Source of the DNA: JAIEOG01 sp964611895
Lineage (GTDB): Bacteria > Bdellovibrionota > FAC87 > UBA2466
Assembly (NCBI GenBank): GCA_964611895.1
Contig: CAZTDN010000002.1
Coordinates: 62,001 to 126,000 of the forward strand
Reading direction: 5' to 3'
DNA: 64,000 nt
Position numbers and translations under genes: made by a program. The notes below the pieces were generated by a model. That model was not told the DNA's origin. It saw only the letters and a list, made by a program, of their open reading frames with translations, and did no database searches. Shown piece by piece: positions 52,280 through 60,363 of the stretch. Every line of letters begins with the position of its first letter. The first letter of the stretch is position 1.

Positions 52280-53476
52280 ATGAAGCAGTCAGGCATCGTC
52301 GTAGGGGCTGGGATTATCGGCAGCGCGGTCGCTTATGAGTTAACGCGTCGAGGTATAACTGACCTTCGGGTACTCGATGTAGATCTGAATGGTGAATACA
52401 GCAGTACGGAGCGCAATGCAGGCGGGGTGCGGCACCTGTGGATGAACCGTGTCAACATGGACCTGGCCCGTTGCTCCATTTCTCTTTTTTCTGAACTGGG
52501 AGACCAAATTGGATTTCAAAAAAAAGGGTACCTGTGGCTGTTTGACAAAGCCAATCAGGCAGAAGGTGAAAAAACGCTGCAACGTGCCCTGAAGAACGGC
52601 TTGGAGTACGAACAGCTCTCAGTGGCCGAAATTCGCAATCGATACCCTTTTATCGATAAAACGGATGACCTTGCGTTTGCGCTTTTTGGTCCTCGGGACG
52701 GCCTCATAAATTCTAACGGCATCAAACAATACTTTCGTGAACAGGCGCGAGAAAAAGGGGCGATTTTTGAGGACCACGCCTGGGTGGAAACTGTGCAGGA
52801 AACCCCACAGGGAATAGAATTGTCGGGAAATACCCTGGCCGCTGCTGCTGCCACAGCGGCCCTACAACATCCTAATCGCGCAACAGGCGAGCCAAAATCT
52901 TGGCGCGCAGACTTTGTGGTCCTTTGCGCGGGCGCTTGGATGAAACACTTGCTCACACCGCTGATAGAAGAGCCCTTGGTAGAACCTATTCGACGTCAAA
53001 TTTGTTTTTTCAAAGCAGAAGACCTGGACCTTTCACCCTATGGAATGGTCGTGGATTCCAGCCGTGTCTATTTTCACGCAGAAGGGGGCAACGCCTTGGC
53101 TGGATTTGTGATTAAAGACGAAAAACCTGGATACCGCTTTGACTACTCATCGGATTTTTTTGAGTCTCATATCTGGCCTGCTCTCTTTGAACGTTCTTCC
53201 AGATTTGAACGCCTTAAGGAAATCAGCGGTTGGGGAGGTCTCTATAGTTACACCCCTGACACCACTGGCATTTTAGGGGTGCTCCCAGGGTACCGCAGAG
53301 TTTACGAAGCCCACAGTTTCACGGGCCGCGGAGTGATGCAAAGCTATGGCGCGGGGGTGGCGATGGCGGATCTCATTCTGGAAGGAAAAGCCGTACATCT
53401 GGACGCTTCGGTATTGAGCAGAGAGCGTTTCAAACGCCCCCCGTCCGAGTGGCTTTTTGAGGGCCTACATATCTAA
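52280..53476 (+). CDS. FAD-dependent oxidoreductase of the DAO family
   Basis: This 398-residue flavoprotein starts with the dinucleotide-binding motif VVGAGIIGSAVAYELTRRG. It belongs to the D-amino acid oxidase/glycine oxidase/sarcosine oxidase beta-like group (NAGGVRHLWM after ERNAGGV, and GLYSYTPDTTGILG with HSFTGRGVMQSYG near the C-terminus). The substrate is probably an N-methyl or D-amino acid, possibly linked to the glycine-cleavage genes 0.6 kb away; that is inference. No signal peptide is present. ATG 52280 is chosen over the GTG three codons upstream. Confidence 0.85.
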   Translation: MKQSGIVVGAGIIGSAVAYELTRRGITDLRVLDVDLNGEYSSTERNAGGVRHLWMNRVNMDLARCSISLFSELGDQIGFQKKGYLWLFDKANQAEGEKTLQRALKNGLEYEQLSVAEIRNRYPFIDKTDDLAFALFGPRDGLINSNGIKQYFREQAREKGAIFEDHAWVETVQETPQGIELSGNTLAAAAATAALQHPNRATGEPKSWRADFVVLCAGAWMKHLLTPLIEEPLVEPIRRQICFFKAEDLDLSPYGMVVDSSRVYFHAEGGNALAGFVIKDEKPGYRFDYSSDFFESHIWPALFERSSRFERLKEISGWGGLYSYTPDTTGILGVLPGYRRVYEAHSFTGRGVMQSYGAGVAMADLILEGKAVHLDASVLSRERFKRPPSEWLFEGLHI

Positions 53477-53560
53477 TTATTTTCAAGATCTTACGCGTAC
53501 CCACTTTTCTTTCTAATGCTGTGCGTCACCTGCTCCGATAAAGGGGACAGGAGGACATCG

Positions 53561-53968
53561 ATGGAAAAGAAGTCGGGAACTACCAAGAAAGCGGCGGCAG
53601 CGAAGAAAGCCCCTCGCGAAAAGAAAGCGGCGCGCAGCGCCTCCGCAACCAGCGAGAAGAAAACGGTTCAAGCAAAGAGCAAAGCTCCTCGCAAACACCG
53701 TCATGGAAAATCTTGCAAAGTAAAAAACTGCAACCGCGGTTACCGAGCCAAAGGCTACTGCACCGCTCATTATCGCCAATGGCGGCACGGCAAATTTGCC
53801 AAAGCCCGCTACACTCGGTGCCACGACTACGGATGCACTAAAGCGATGGGCATGAACCGCCATGGCTACTGTGAAGAGCACTACACGAACTACTACATTA
53901 AGGGCATGGAAGTAACCCATGCTCCGGTGGCGGAACCGAAGAAAGAAGCCGCCGAAACTGCTGCTTAA
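53561..53968 (+). CDS. Lys/Ala-rich protein with paired Cys/His motifs
   Basis: This 135-residue protein has a Lys/Ala/Ser-rich N-terminal half (about 1-45), like histone H1 or Myxococcus 'vegetative protein' tails. Two tandem C-x4-C-x9/11-C-x2-H motifs follow: CKVKNC...GYCTAH and CHDYGC...GYCEEH, each followed by an aromatic and basic stretch. These look like small zinc-binding fingers and, with the basic tail, suggest a nucleic-acid-binding protein. GGAGG 5 nt before ATG 53561 fixes the start. The tail AEPKKEAAETAA is acidic. A 12-bp perfect inverted repeat follows the stop. Confidence 0.7.
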   Translation: MEKKSGTTKKAAAAKKAPREKKAARSASATSEKKTVQAKSKAPRKHRHGKSCKVKNCNRGYRAKGYCTAHYRQWRHGKFAKARYTRCHDYGCTKAMGMNRHGYCEEHYTNYYIKGMEVTHAPVAEPKKEAAETAA

Positions 53969-53976
53969 TTATTGTT

Positions 53977-54005
53977 GGTACGCGGGTATCCACTACCCGC
54001 GTACC
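53977..54005. repeat. Perfect 12-bp inverted repeat
   Basis: GGTACGCGGGTA (53977-53988), loop TCCAC and TACCCGCGTACC (53994-54005) form a perfect stem 8 bp after the stop of the preceding gene. No T-run follows on the plus strand. It may act as an mRNA 3' end stabiliser or a factor-dependent terminator. The loop differs by one base from the ACCAC loop of the repeat at 13334-13370. Confidence 0.75.
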
Positions 54006-54055
54006 CACTACAAGTCTGGTTGCGTTCCCTGTCCAACAAAAGTAAATCCTAGACC

Positions 54056-55174
54056 ATGGCCTCTTTGATTCGCACCCCACTCCACTCAAATCACCTAAAA
54101 GCTCGCGCACGCATGGTACCGTTTGCCGGTTACGAAATGCCTGTCCAATACACAGGGGTTTTGGACGAGGCGAAGAACACCCGAACGCATGCGGGACTGT
54201 TCGATGTTAGCCATATGGGGCAGATTTCCGTACGAGGAAAAAGTGCCTTGGAAGAGGTGAACAAACTCATAACGAATGATCTTTCCAAAATCCAAATAGG
54301 ACAAGCCCAGTATAGCATGCTGTGCAACCCTTCGGGCGGAGTCATTGACGATATTATTTCGTACCGACGATCAGAAGAAGAGATTTTTATCTGTGTCAAT
54401 GCCTCGAATCGCCGCGAAGACTTCGCCTGGTTTGAAGAACATTTACCCAAATCAGTAACCCTAGAAGATAAGAGCGATTACCTCTCACTCCTGGCCATTC
54501 AAGGACCTCAGGCGGAAGCACTGGTCGCCGCTTGCACCAACGCCAACCTAGCAAAAAACCTGGAGTACTACTGGGCGAGCGAAGCAAGTATTTTTGGAGC
54601 AGCCTGCTACCTTTCGAGGACAGGCTATACGGGCGAAGATGGCTTTGAGGTCTATCTCGACAACGCACACGCCTCGAATGTTTGGAACCTTCTGCTTGAG
54701 TTGGGCGCGAGCAAGGGCCTGACGCCAGTGGGACTCGGCGCGCGCGATACCCTGCGCCTAGAAATGGGATACCCTCTGCATGGACACGAAATCAACGCCT
54801 CCATCAACCCGTATGAGGCGGGGTTACAATGGGTTGTAAAACTCAAAAAGGCTTCGGATTTTATCGGGAAAGCTGCCTTAGAAAAGGTGGCATCGGCCGG
54901 GCCAAAGCGCCAACTAAAGGGATTTGCCGTAGAGGACAGACGCATGGCGCGCCAAGGGGCAAAGATTTACACGCCGGATAAAAAGCTCGTTGGAGAAGTT
55001 ACCAGCGGCACTTTTAGCCCACACCTGCACCATCCGATCGCTTTAGGCTTTGTAGAATCTCACGTAGCTGCCGGCACCGATTTTTTGTTGGAAGTGCGCG
55101 ACGAGTTTGTTCCGATGCATGTTCACCCAGTCCCTTTTGTCCCCTCGCGAACCAAGAAGAAAAAACCAGCGTAA
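54056..55174 (+). CDS. gcvT: Aminomethyltransferase, glycine cleavage T-protein
   Basis: GcvT transfers the methylene group from aminomethyl-lipoyl H-protein to tetrahydrofolate, releasing ammonia. Marks are MVPFAGYEMPVQYTGVLDEA, FDVSHMGQISVRG, CNPSGGVIDDIISYR and SRTGYTGEDGFEVYL. The C-terminal GEVTSGTFSPHLHHPIALG is typical. Length is 372. gcvH follows after 59 bp; gcvP is not in the window. No glycine riboswitch pattern is visible in the 88 bp upstream. Confidence 0.96.
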   Translation: MASLIRTPLHSNHLKARARMVPFAGYEMPVQYTGVLDEAKNTRTHAGLFDVSHMGQISVRGKSALEEVNKLITNDLSKIQIGQAQYSMLCNPSGGVIDDIISYRRSEEEIFICVNASNRREDFAWFEEHLPKSVTLEDKSDYLSLLAIQGPQAEALVAACTNANLAKNLEYYWASEASIFGAACYLSRTGYTGEDGFEVYLDNAHASNVWNLLLELGASKGLTPVGLGARDTLRLEMGYPLHGHEINASINPYEAGLQWVVKLKKASDFIGKAALEKVASAGPKRQLKGFAVEDRRMARQGAKIYTPDKKLVGEVTSGTFSPHLHHPIALGFVESHVAAGTDFLLEVRDEFVPMHVHPVPFVPSRTKKKKPA

Positions 55175-55233
55175 AAAGTTTGACTTAAACCTCCAAGGAC
55201 CGGTTTTATTTATTTTTTAACAGAGGTGCCTCC

Positions 55234-55626
55234 ATGGCGATTCCATCCGATCTAAAGTTCACCAAAGAGCATGAGTGGGTGCAACTCGATGCCGATCACA
55301 TTGCAACTATAGGCATCACGGACTTTGCTCAGGAGTCGTTGGGAGATATCACCTACGTTCAGGCTCCCAAAGAAGGGGAAGAAATCCGAAAAAATGACCC
55401 CTTCGGGGTTGTAGAATCAGTCAAGGCTGTGAGTGACCTGTACGCTCCTGTGAGTGGTCGCGTCGTCGAAGTCAATCAGCCGCTCCTTTCCGCACCGGAG
55501 CTGCTCAATGAGGATCCGTACCAAGACGGCTGGATCATCAAGGTAGAAGTAAAGGAACCCTCTGAGCTAGATGACTTGATGTCCCCAGACGATTACAAAA
55601 GCTACGTCGAAGAGCAGCAGACCTAA
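55234..55626 (+). CDS. gcvH: Glycine cleavage system H protein
   Basis: GcvH carries the aminomethyl group on a lipoyl arm. The lipoylated Lys is in GVVESVKAVSDLYAPVSG, preceded by ITDFAQESLGDITYVQ and followed by NEDPYQDGWIIKVE. The length (130) is standard. GAGG lies 8 nt before the ATG. The 59-bp gap from gcvT contains only a weak stem with a T-rich stretch. Next comes a glycosyltransferase, not gcvP. Confidence 0.97.
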   Translation: MAIPSDLKFTKEHEWVQLDADHIATIGITDFAQESLGDITYVQAPKEGEEIRKNDPFGVVESVKAVSDLYAPVSGRVVEVNQPLLSAPELLNEDPYQDGWIIKVEVKEPSELDDLMSPDDYKSYVEEQQT

Positions 55627-55688
55627 ACGCATCTGTTTCCTTTCCAATAGACGAGAAAGCGGGTATTTCTTACGAGGGAGATCCCGCA

Positions 55689-57203
55689 TTGTCTAAGCGT
55701 TCAATTCAACTCATCTCTGTAGGGAAGGATCCACTTTATCTTTCCTTGCCCAGCTTGGGAACCTCCGGAGCTGTGCTCGCTCTGTTTTTTTTGACGATCT
55801 TTCACTTTTGGCTGGCCTGGTTCTTACCCCCCAGTGCGGATGAACTCTATTATTGGTCGTGGGCAAAATCGCTCCAGTGGAGTTACTTTGACCACCCCCC
55901 TATGGTTGCCTACTGGATTCGAGCAAGTACGGCAGTGTTTGGGGATAGCGTATTAAGCATTCGGCTGCCTGCGATTTTATCGAGTCTACTCGTCTTTATT
56001 GCACTCTTGTTTTTGGCGCCAAGAGAAGGGCTGATCTGGGGACTGCTCTTCACTCCCATTGCATTGCTAGGTTCGGTCTTGATGACCCCGGACATTCCTC
56101 TAGTTTTCTTTTGGCTCCTCTATTCGATTTGGTTTGCCCACTCAAACGCAAGTCTGGATACCTGGAACCAAGATCCCATCACCCGGGTGTATCAAAACTC
56201 TCCGGTGGGCTGGAGCCAGTGGATCCTGGGTGGCGTGATTCTAGGTCTGGGATGCCTGAGCAAATACACCATGTTTCTCGCCATCCCTTGCGGGCTTTTG
56301 GTTCTAGCGACACGCACGCGCTTAAGAGCGTGGGGCACAGGGTATCTTGTCCACCTTGGAGTAGCGGGTATCCTGCTGTTGCCCGTTCTGCTCTATAACT
56401 GGCGTTTGGATTTTGCCCCCGTGCTGTTTCAGTGGAATCATGCGAACGCTTCTTCGGGTTTTTCATTCTCCCAATGGTTTTATTACGTCGGATCCCAAAT
56501 TCTGCTGATTGGAGCGCTGCCCTTTGTGCTTTTTCCGTGGATCTCGGCAAGGTTTCGAGATCTCGGTGCCGATGCGAAGTCACATGCGTATTTCTGGTTT
56601 TTCGTTTTGCCTTTTGTGTTTTTTCTCTACAAAGCCTTTACCGTAAAATTGGAGGCCAACTGGCCTTTGGTAAGTTACCTCACTTTTTGGCTGGTCGCTG
56701 ATCGACTGCTCTCCTGGAGTTCGTTTCGAGGTCTAGTGCGCACAGTCGTGATCCTAAGCTTTGCGTCCGCTTGGATAATGAGCTCCCTCATGTTGTACCA
56801 CCTCTTCAGACCAGTGGCCGCGCTCCAGCCCCGCTTTGATCGAGTTGCAGTCCTGGAAGGGCAGTGGGCAACAGCCCAAGAGGTGGTCAATTTAATACGC
56901 GAAACCGGTTACAGCTCCAGCTTCTATGCGCCCAACTACCAATGGGTTTCTTACTTTCGTTTTTTAAGAGTTCCCACCGAGCAGCTAGGAGCAGAACGGG
57001 TAAGCGAGTTCTCGATTAGAGCTTCATCGCCCTGTCCCCAAACTCAAAGTGAACAAAAAGAAATTCTCACTTTGGAACTACGTGATAGTTTTTCCCCAGA
57101 ACTTACCTGTTTCAGTAAGCGGGAAGTCCTGAAAGGATTTAATGTCCTATCGCGAGGTAACCCTGTGAGCCAAGTTTGGCTTACGCGGTACAGCAACTCA
57201 TGA
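55689..57203 (+). CDS. GT39/PMT_2-type membrane glycosyltransferase
   Basis: This 504-residue protein has about ten hydrophobic segments and the family signature in its first periplasmic loop: PPSADELYYWSWAKSL followed by YFDHPPMVAYWI. The DE pair and HPP are typical of polyprenyl-phosphate-sugar-dependent transferases of the ArnT/PMT_2 group. Such enzymes move a sugar from a lipid carrier to lipid A, a glycan or a protein in the periplasm; the acceptor is unknown. The start is TTG 55689 with GGGAG upstream. The stop overlaps the next start as ATGA. Confidence 0.85.
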   Translation: MSKRSIQLISVGKDPLYLSLPSLGTSGAVLALFFLTIFHFWLAWFLPPSADELYYWSWAKSLQWSYFDHPPMVAYWIRASTAVFGDSVLSIRLPAILSSLLVFIALLFLAPREGLIWGLLFTPIALLGSVLMTPDIPLVFFWLLYSIWFAHSNASLDTWNQDPITRVYQNSPVGWSQWILGGVILGLGCLSKYTMFLAIPCGLLVLATRTRLRAWGTGYLVHLGVAGILLLPVLLYNWRLDFAPVLFQWNHANASSGFSFSQWFYYVGSQILLIGALPFVLFPWISARFRDLGADAKSHAYFWFFVLPFVFFLYKAFTVKLEANWPLVSYLTFWLVADRLLSWSSFRGLVRTVVILSFASAWIMSSLMLYHLFRPVAALQPRFDRVAVLEGQWATAQEVVNLIRETGYSSSFYAPNYQWVSYFRFLRVPTEQLGAERVSEFSIRASSPCPQTQSEQKEILTLELRDSFSPELTCFSKREVLKGFNVLSRGNPVSQVWLTRYSNS

Positions 57204-58387
57204 GCCGATTTTTCTGGAATACCCTGCCCTACCTTTTGGCGTTGGAAATCTTCTCACTCCTTCCGGTCAGGGTTCCCTCCGTGAAAAACACACAGCCCCA
57301 TTTTGCTACCGGAGTGGTGCACTTGCCTTTACGGCCCGGAAACATTCAGCGGAAACTCGATCACCTAAGCCAGGCTGCCAATAAAGCTGGGCTGGATTTT
57401 GTGGTGTTAACGAATCTCGATAAGGTATTCCCTTCTGGAACAGCGGGTGTCCGCAACGGTGTAGATATCTATACAGAGATTGAAACCTCCACTCCCGCTG
57501 GCCACGGAATCTATTTCTATTCCCACACAGACGCGGCCGAGCTGAACGAGAAAAAGCTTAGGGAACAGGCATGGCAACATTTCTTGGGAAAAAACTCGCA
57601 TCGCGGCGCCTTTTTTGTCGTTTCCCATCCTTCCAGCTTTTTCATTCCCTGGGAGCGCCTGGACCGCTTCCCGGACGGGATTGAACTCATCAACTTGCGT
57701 GCCCTCGTTGAAAGGTTTGCATTTGATTCGCCGCTGTCGTTCGCATTGACGGCACTCTTGTCTCCTTTTAACCCTTACCTTGCTACGCTCCGCGCATACG
57801 ATCCCGTCTCCCGAGATTTCAAAGGCTTCGATGCAGTTAACACCGTAGCTCCGGGACATTTTGGGCTGACCGCTACGGACGACCTTTCAGACTGGCCGCT
57901 TTTAGAACACGCTGGCATTCCCATTCCCCCGTGGGAACAAACCCTAAAATCCGCGACCAACGTTGTTTTTCCTGAAGCTGCGCTCAGCGAAGATTTTGGA
58001 ACTCGACGGCGGCAAATATATAGTGCGATTCGAGATGGCCGCAGCGCTTTGCTTCTGCAAGCAATTCACCCTTTTTCGGGAAATGATTGGTATTTGGAGT
58101 GTGGCAAATCCTCCTACCGCAGCGGGGATAAATTTGCTCTACGAGAAGCGGGGTGCGAATTTGTCATTAAACTACCCCCTACTTTGAGTGGAACCCGCAA
58201 GATCGTTCTGATTAGAGACGGAGAAGTGGAACTTGAAATTCCCCGAGCCAGGGATGAAGAACACATCCCCGTAACTCAGGACGGGGCCTACCGCCTTGAA
58301 GTTTGGGTGCGCCGTTCCACCTTGTTCCACGTGCTTCTGGACAAGGAGATCCCCTACCTGTTCTATAATCCACTTTACGTACGATAG
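57200..58387 (+). CDS. PHP-like protein with lost metal motifs
   Basis: This 395-residue protein has an N-terminal hydrophobic segment (FFWNTLPYLLALEIFSLLPV), so it is exported or anchored. A PHP-type layout follows: a helix KLDHLSQAANKAGLDFVVLT like the PHP core, VVSHPSSFFIPW and DGIELINL. The catalytic HxH is replaced (GVVHLPL) and the TDH motif reads TNLDKV, so metal-dependent phosphoesterase activity looks lost or altered. The C-terminal 110 residues are beta-rich (SYRSGDKFALREAGCEF), like accessory domains of such proteins. Translational coupling to the GT39 gene suggests a role in the same envelope process. Confidence 0.65.
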   Translation: MSRFFWNTLPYLLALEIFSLLPVRVPSVKNTQPHFATGVVHLPLRPGNIQRKLDHLSQAANKAGLDFVVLTNLDKVFPSGTAGVRNGVDIYTEIETSTPAGHGIYFYSHTDAAELNEKKLREQAWQHFLGKNSHRGAFFVVSHPSSFFIPWERLDRFPDGIELINLRALVERFAFDSPLSFALTALLSPFNPYLATLRAYDPVSRDFKGFDAVNTVAPGHFGLTATDDLSDWPLLEHAGIPIPPWEQTLKSATNVVFPEAALSEDFGTRRRQIYSAIRDGRSALLLQAIHPFSGNDWYLECGKSSYRSGDKFALREAGCEFVIKLPPTLSGTRKIVLIRDGEVELEIPRARDEEHIPVTQDGAYRLEVWVRRSTLFHVLLDKEIPYLFYNPLYVR

Positions 58388-58420
58388 GCAGGGCAGTTGA
58401 ATGAAAACGAGGAAACTTCC

Positions 58421-58909
58421 ATGAGTCTAAATCACCTGTGGGCCCCTTGGAGAATGGAATTCATCAAAGGGTCCCAACCCAAGGATTGCATCTTTTGTAC
58501 TCTCCCGGCTGACACGCGCGACAAGGAAAACCTCATCGCTTACCGCGGAAAAGAAAGCTACATCATCTTGAACAAGTTCCCTTACAACAACGGACACCTG
58601 TTGATAGTGCCAAACCAACACGTGGCGACTTACCTCGAGGTTCCCGATTCTACGCTGACCGAAATGCACGCGCTCTCTAAAAAGGCTCTGCGTGCGCTCG
58701 ACAAATGCTACCAACCCCAGGGTTATAATTTTGGAATAAACCAAGGTGAGGCTGCGGGAGCTGGAGTAAAGCACCACCTCCATTTACACATCGTGCCCCG
58801 CTGGGCAGGAGACACGAATTTCATGCCCGTTATTGGAGAAACAAAAAGTCTCCCCCAACACCTTTCGAAAAGTTTTGAGGATCTTTACCTCTTGCTAAAG
58901 GAGTGCTGA
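58421..58909 (+). CDS. HIT family hydrolase
   Basis: This 162-residue histidine triad protein has the family motif HHLHLHIVPRWAGDTNF near residue 112, with HxHxH, and the N-terminal LWAPWRMEFIKG and CIFCTLP, typical of the HIT subgroup related to Ap4A phosphorylase. These enzymes cleave nucleoside phosphoramidates or dinucleoside polyphosphates. ATG 58421 has AGGA 9 nt upstream; the in-frame ATG at 58401-58403 region's longer form (start 58397-58401) is less supported. It is followed after 3 nt by the LapA-like gene. Confidence 0.9.
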   Translation: MSLNHLWAPWRMEFIKGSQPKDCIFCTLPADTRDKENLIAYRGKESYIILNKFPYNNGHLLIVPNQHVATYLEVPDSTLTEMHALSKKALRALDKCYQPQGYNFGINQGEAAGAGVKHHLHLHIVPRWAGDTNFMPVIGETKSLPQHLSKSFEDLYLLLKEC

Positions 58910-58912
58910 GCC

Positions 58913-59167
58913 ATGAAAGGACTTAGGATTATACCGCTGCTCGTCATCTTGTTGGTCTTGGTCTATTTTGGAGTCATGTTTGTCGAAGCAAACCAAACCT
59001 TGGTAACCGTTTCTATTTGGGGAAAGCAAACCACACCTACTCGTCTTGGATTTGTGGTGATGACTAGCGTATTAATCGGGATTTTTGTGGGCGCTGCTTT
59101 GGCCACTGCCCAAGTCCTGCTGTTGTTTTTCCAAAACCGGTCACTCCGAAAGAAACTCCCGCTATGA
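58913..59167 (+). CDS. LapA-domain (DUF1049) inner-membrane protein
   Basis: This 84-residue protein has two membrane segments (IIPLLVILLVLVYFGVMFV and VVMTSVLIGIFVGAALATA) around a short loop NQTLVTVSIWG, the classic LapA/YciS pattern (in E. coli LapA acts with LapB in lipopolysaccharide assembly control). No lapB is next to it. It overlaps the SpoIIE-type gene as ATGA, so the two are translationally coupled. Confidence 0.8.
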   Translation: MKGLRIIPLLVILLVLVYFGVMFVEANQTLVTVSIWGKQTTPTRLGFVVMTSVLIGIFVGAALATAQVLLLFFQNRSLRKKLPL

Positions 59168-60363
59168 GGCTTTTTTTCGTCGGTTGCCGTCCTGGCTCGA
59201 CATTGGAAACAACACTACAGCAGCATAGCCTTGTCCACGAGCTGCGCACTCTAGCAGCGATTGGAGTGGGCCAAACCGACTTGATCGTGTGGAAACTCCA
59301 ATCGCCTCAAGAACTCTCCCACCTAAAGAACGTTCGCCTTTCTCACCCGCAGGCTTGGATAGCCCTGGTCATACCCGACGCTTGGCTTTCGACGCCAAAT
59401 CATTACGCAGACATTCTTGGAAACCTGGAAAAGGACGACGTCTGGTTAGAATCGAGCTGGGAAAATGGATTTTGGATAGCCTTGCAGCGAGCACTCCAAA
59501 GTCGTGTTGTCCGTTCACGAGAGGCCGCTCTCCAAGCCGAGGTGGAAAAAATCCGGGAGGAACAGGACGCGCTCCTAAAAGCATCCACATCTTTGATTGA
59601 ACGCCTCGAACAAAGTGTCGAAATGGCAAGTCAGGTACACCGAAAAATGTACCCCCGATTCTCGCCCGATGTTCCAGGGGTACAGGTGTTTAGCAAATAC
59701 CTCCCCGCCTCAGGAACTGGTGGCGATTATTTTGATATTTTTGAATTTGGAGACAAGAAGCGCTTTGGATTTCTATTAGCGGATGGGACTTCTCATCGAA
59801 CGGCGGCAGCGCTGTTGTCCGTGCTGTTACGACTACGTCTGGACGATCTCAAAGGGCAGTTTTCAGACTCTGCCTCATTCGTCCGCCATCTTAATAACGC
59901 GATTCTTGCTGAACTCCCCAAGAGCACAGGAACACTCAAACTCGCCTACGGTGTTTTTGATCGCTCCAGCTTGAACCTGGATCTCACTCTTGCCGGAGCG
60001 CTTCACCCAAGAATTTTTTCTAAGCACACGGTCACCGAAGTCCAAGCGACGAGCAATGGGCCCCTGACCCAATCCGATACCGAATGGAAATCGGTGCAAA
60101 TTCAAATGCAACCCGGCCAAACCTTCGTCCTATTCAGTGATGGGTTAGAGCAAGCGTGGGGCGGTGGCACAGGCAAAATCGACGCTTTCCTAGACTCAGC
60201 CAAAACATTATCAGATCCTCTGGAAGTGAGAAACCGGCTGCTAGCAGAAGTGGATGCCCTCAAAACTCGGGCACCGTTGAAAGATGACCTTACGTTTATT
60301 CTATTAAATGTGGATGAAAAAGCGCTGTATGTTCAACCCGCCATCCCATTGAAACGACGTTAG
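59164..60363 (+). CDS. SpoIIE/PP2C-type phosphatase with receiver-like N-domain
   Basis: This 399-residue protein has an N-terminal region (1-120) with a receiver-like rhythm (LIVWKLQSPQELSHLKNV, then AWIALVIPDAW) but without the phosphoacceptor Asp. A coiled-coil helix (about 125-165) is followed by a PP2C/SpoIIE serine phosphatase domain. Catalytic acids appear kept: GTGGDYFDI, FLLADGTSH, LFSDGLEQAWG and KDDLTFILL. The usual DVSGHG is changed to ADGTSH. Such RsbU-type proteins act on anti-sigma antagonists; no STAS or anti-sigma gene is nearby. It converges on alr with a 4-bp overlap. Confidence 0.83.
   Translation: MRLFFVGCRPGSTLETTLQQHSLVHELRTLAAIGVGQTDLIVWKLQSPQELSHLKNVRLSHPQAWIALVIPDAWLSTPNHYADILGNLEKDDVWLESSWENGFWIALQRALQSRVVRSREAALQAEVEKIREEQDALLKASTSLIERLEQSVEMASQVHRKMYPRFSPDVPGVQVFSKYLPASGTGGDYFDIFEFGDKKRFGFLLADGTSHRTAAALLSVLLRLRLDDLKGQFSDSASFVRHLNNAILAELPKSTGTLKLAYGVFDRSSLNLDLTLAGALHPRIFSKHTVTEVQATSNGPLTQSDTEWKSVQIQMQPGQTFVLFSDGLEQAWGGGTGKIDAFLDSAKTLSDPLEVRNRLLAEVDALKTRAPLKDDLTFILLNVDEKALYVQPAIPLKRR

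Noticed and set aside
53969..54055. Glycine riboswitch before gcvT
   Set aside because: The 88-bp spacer is filled mostly by a simple 12-bp hairpin and lacks the tandem aptamer cores.
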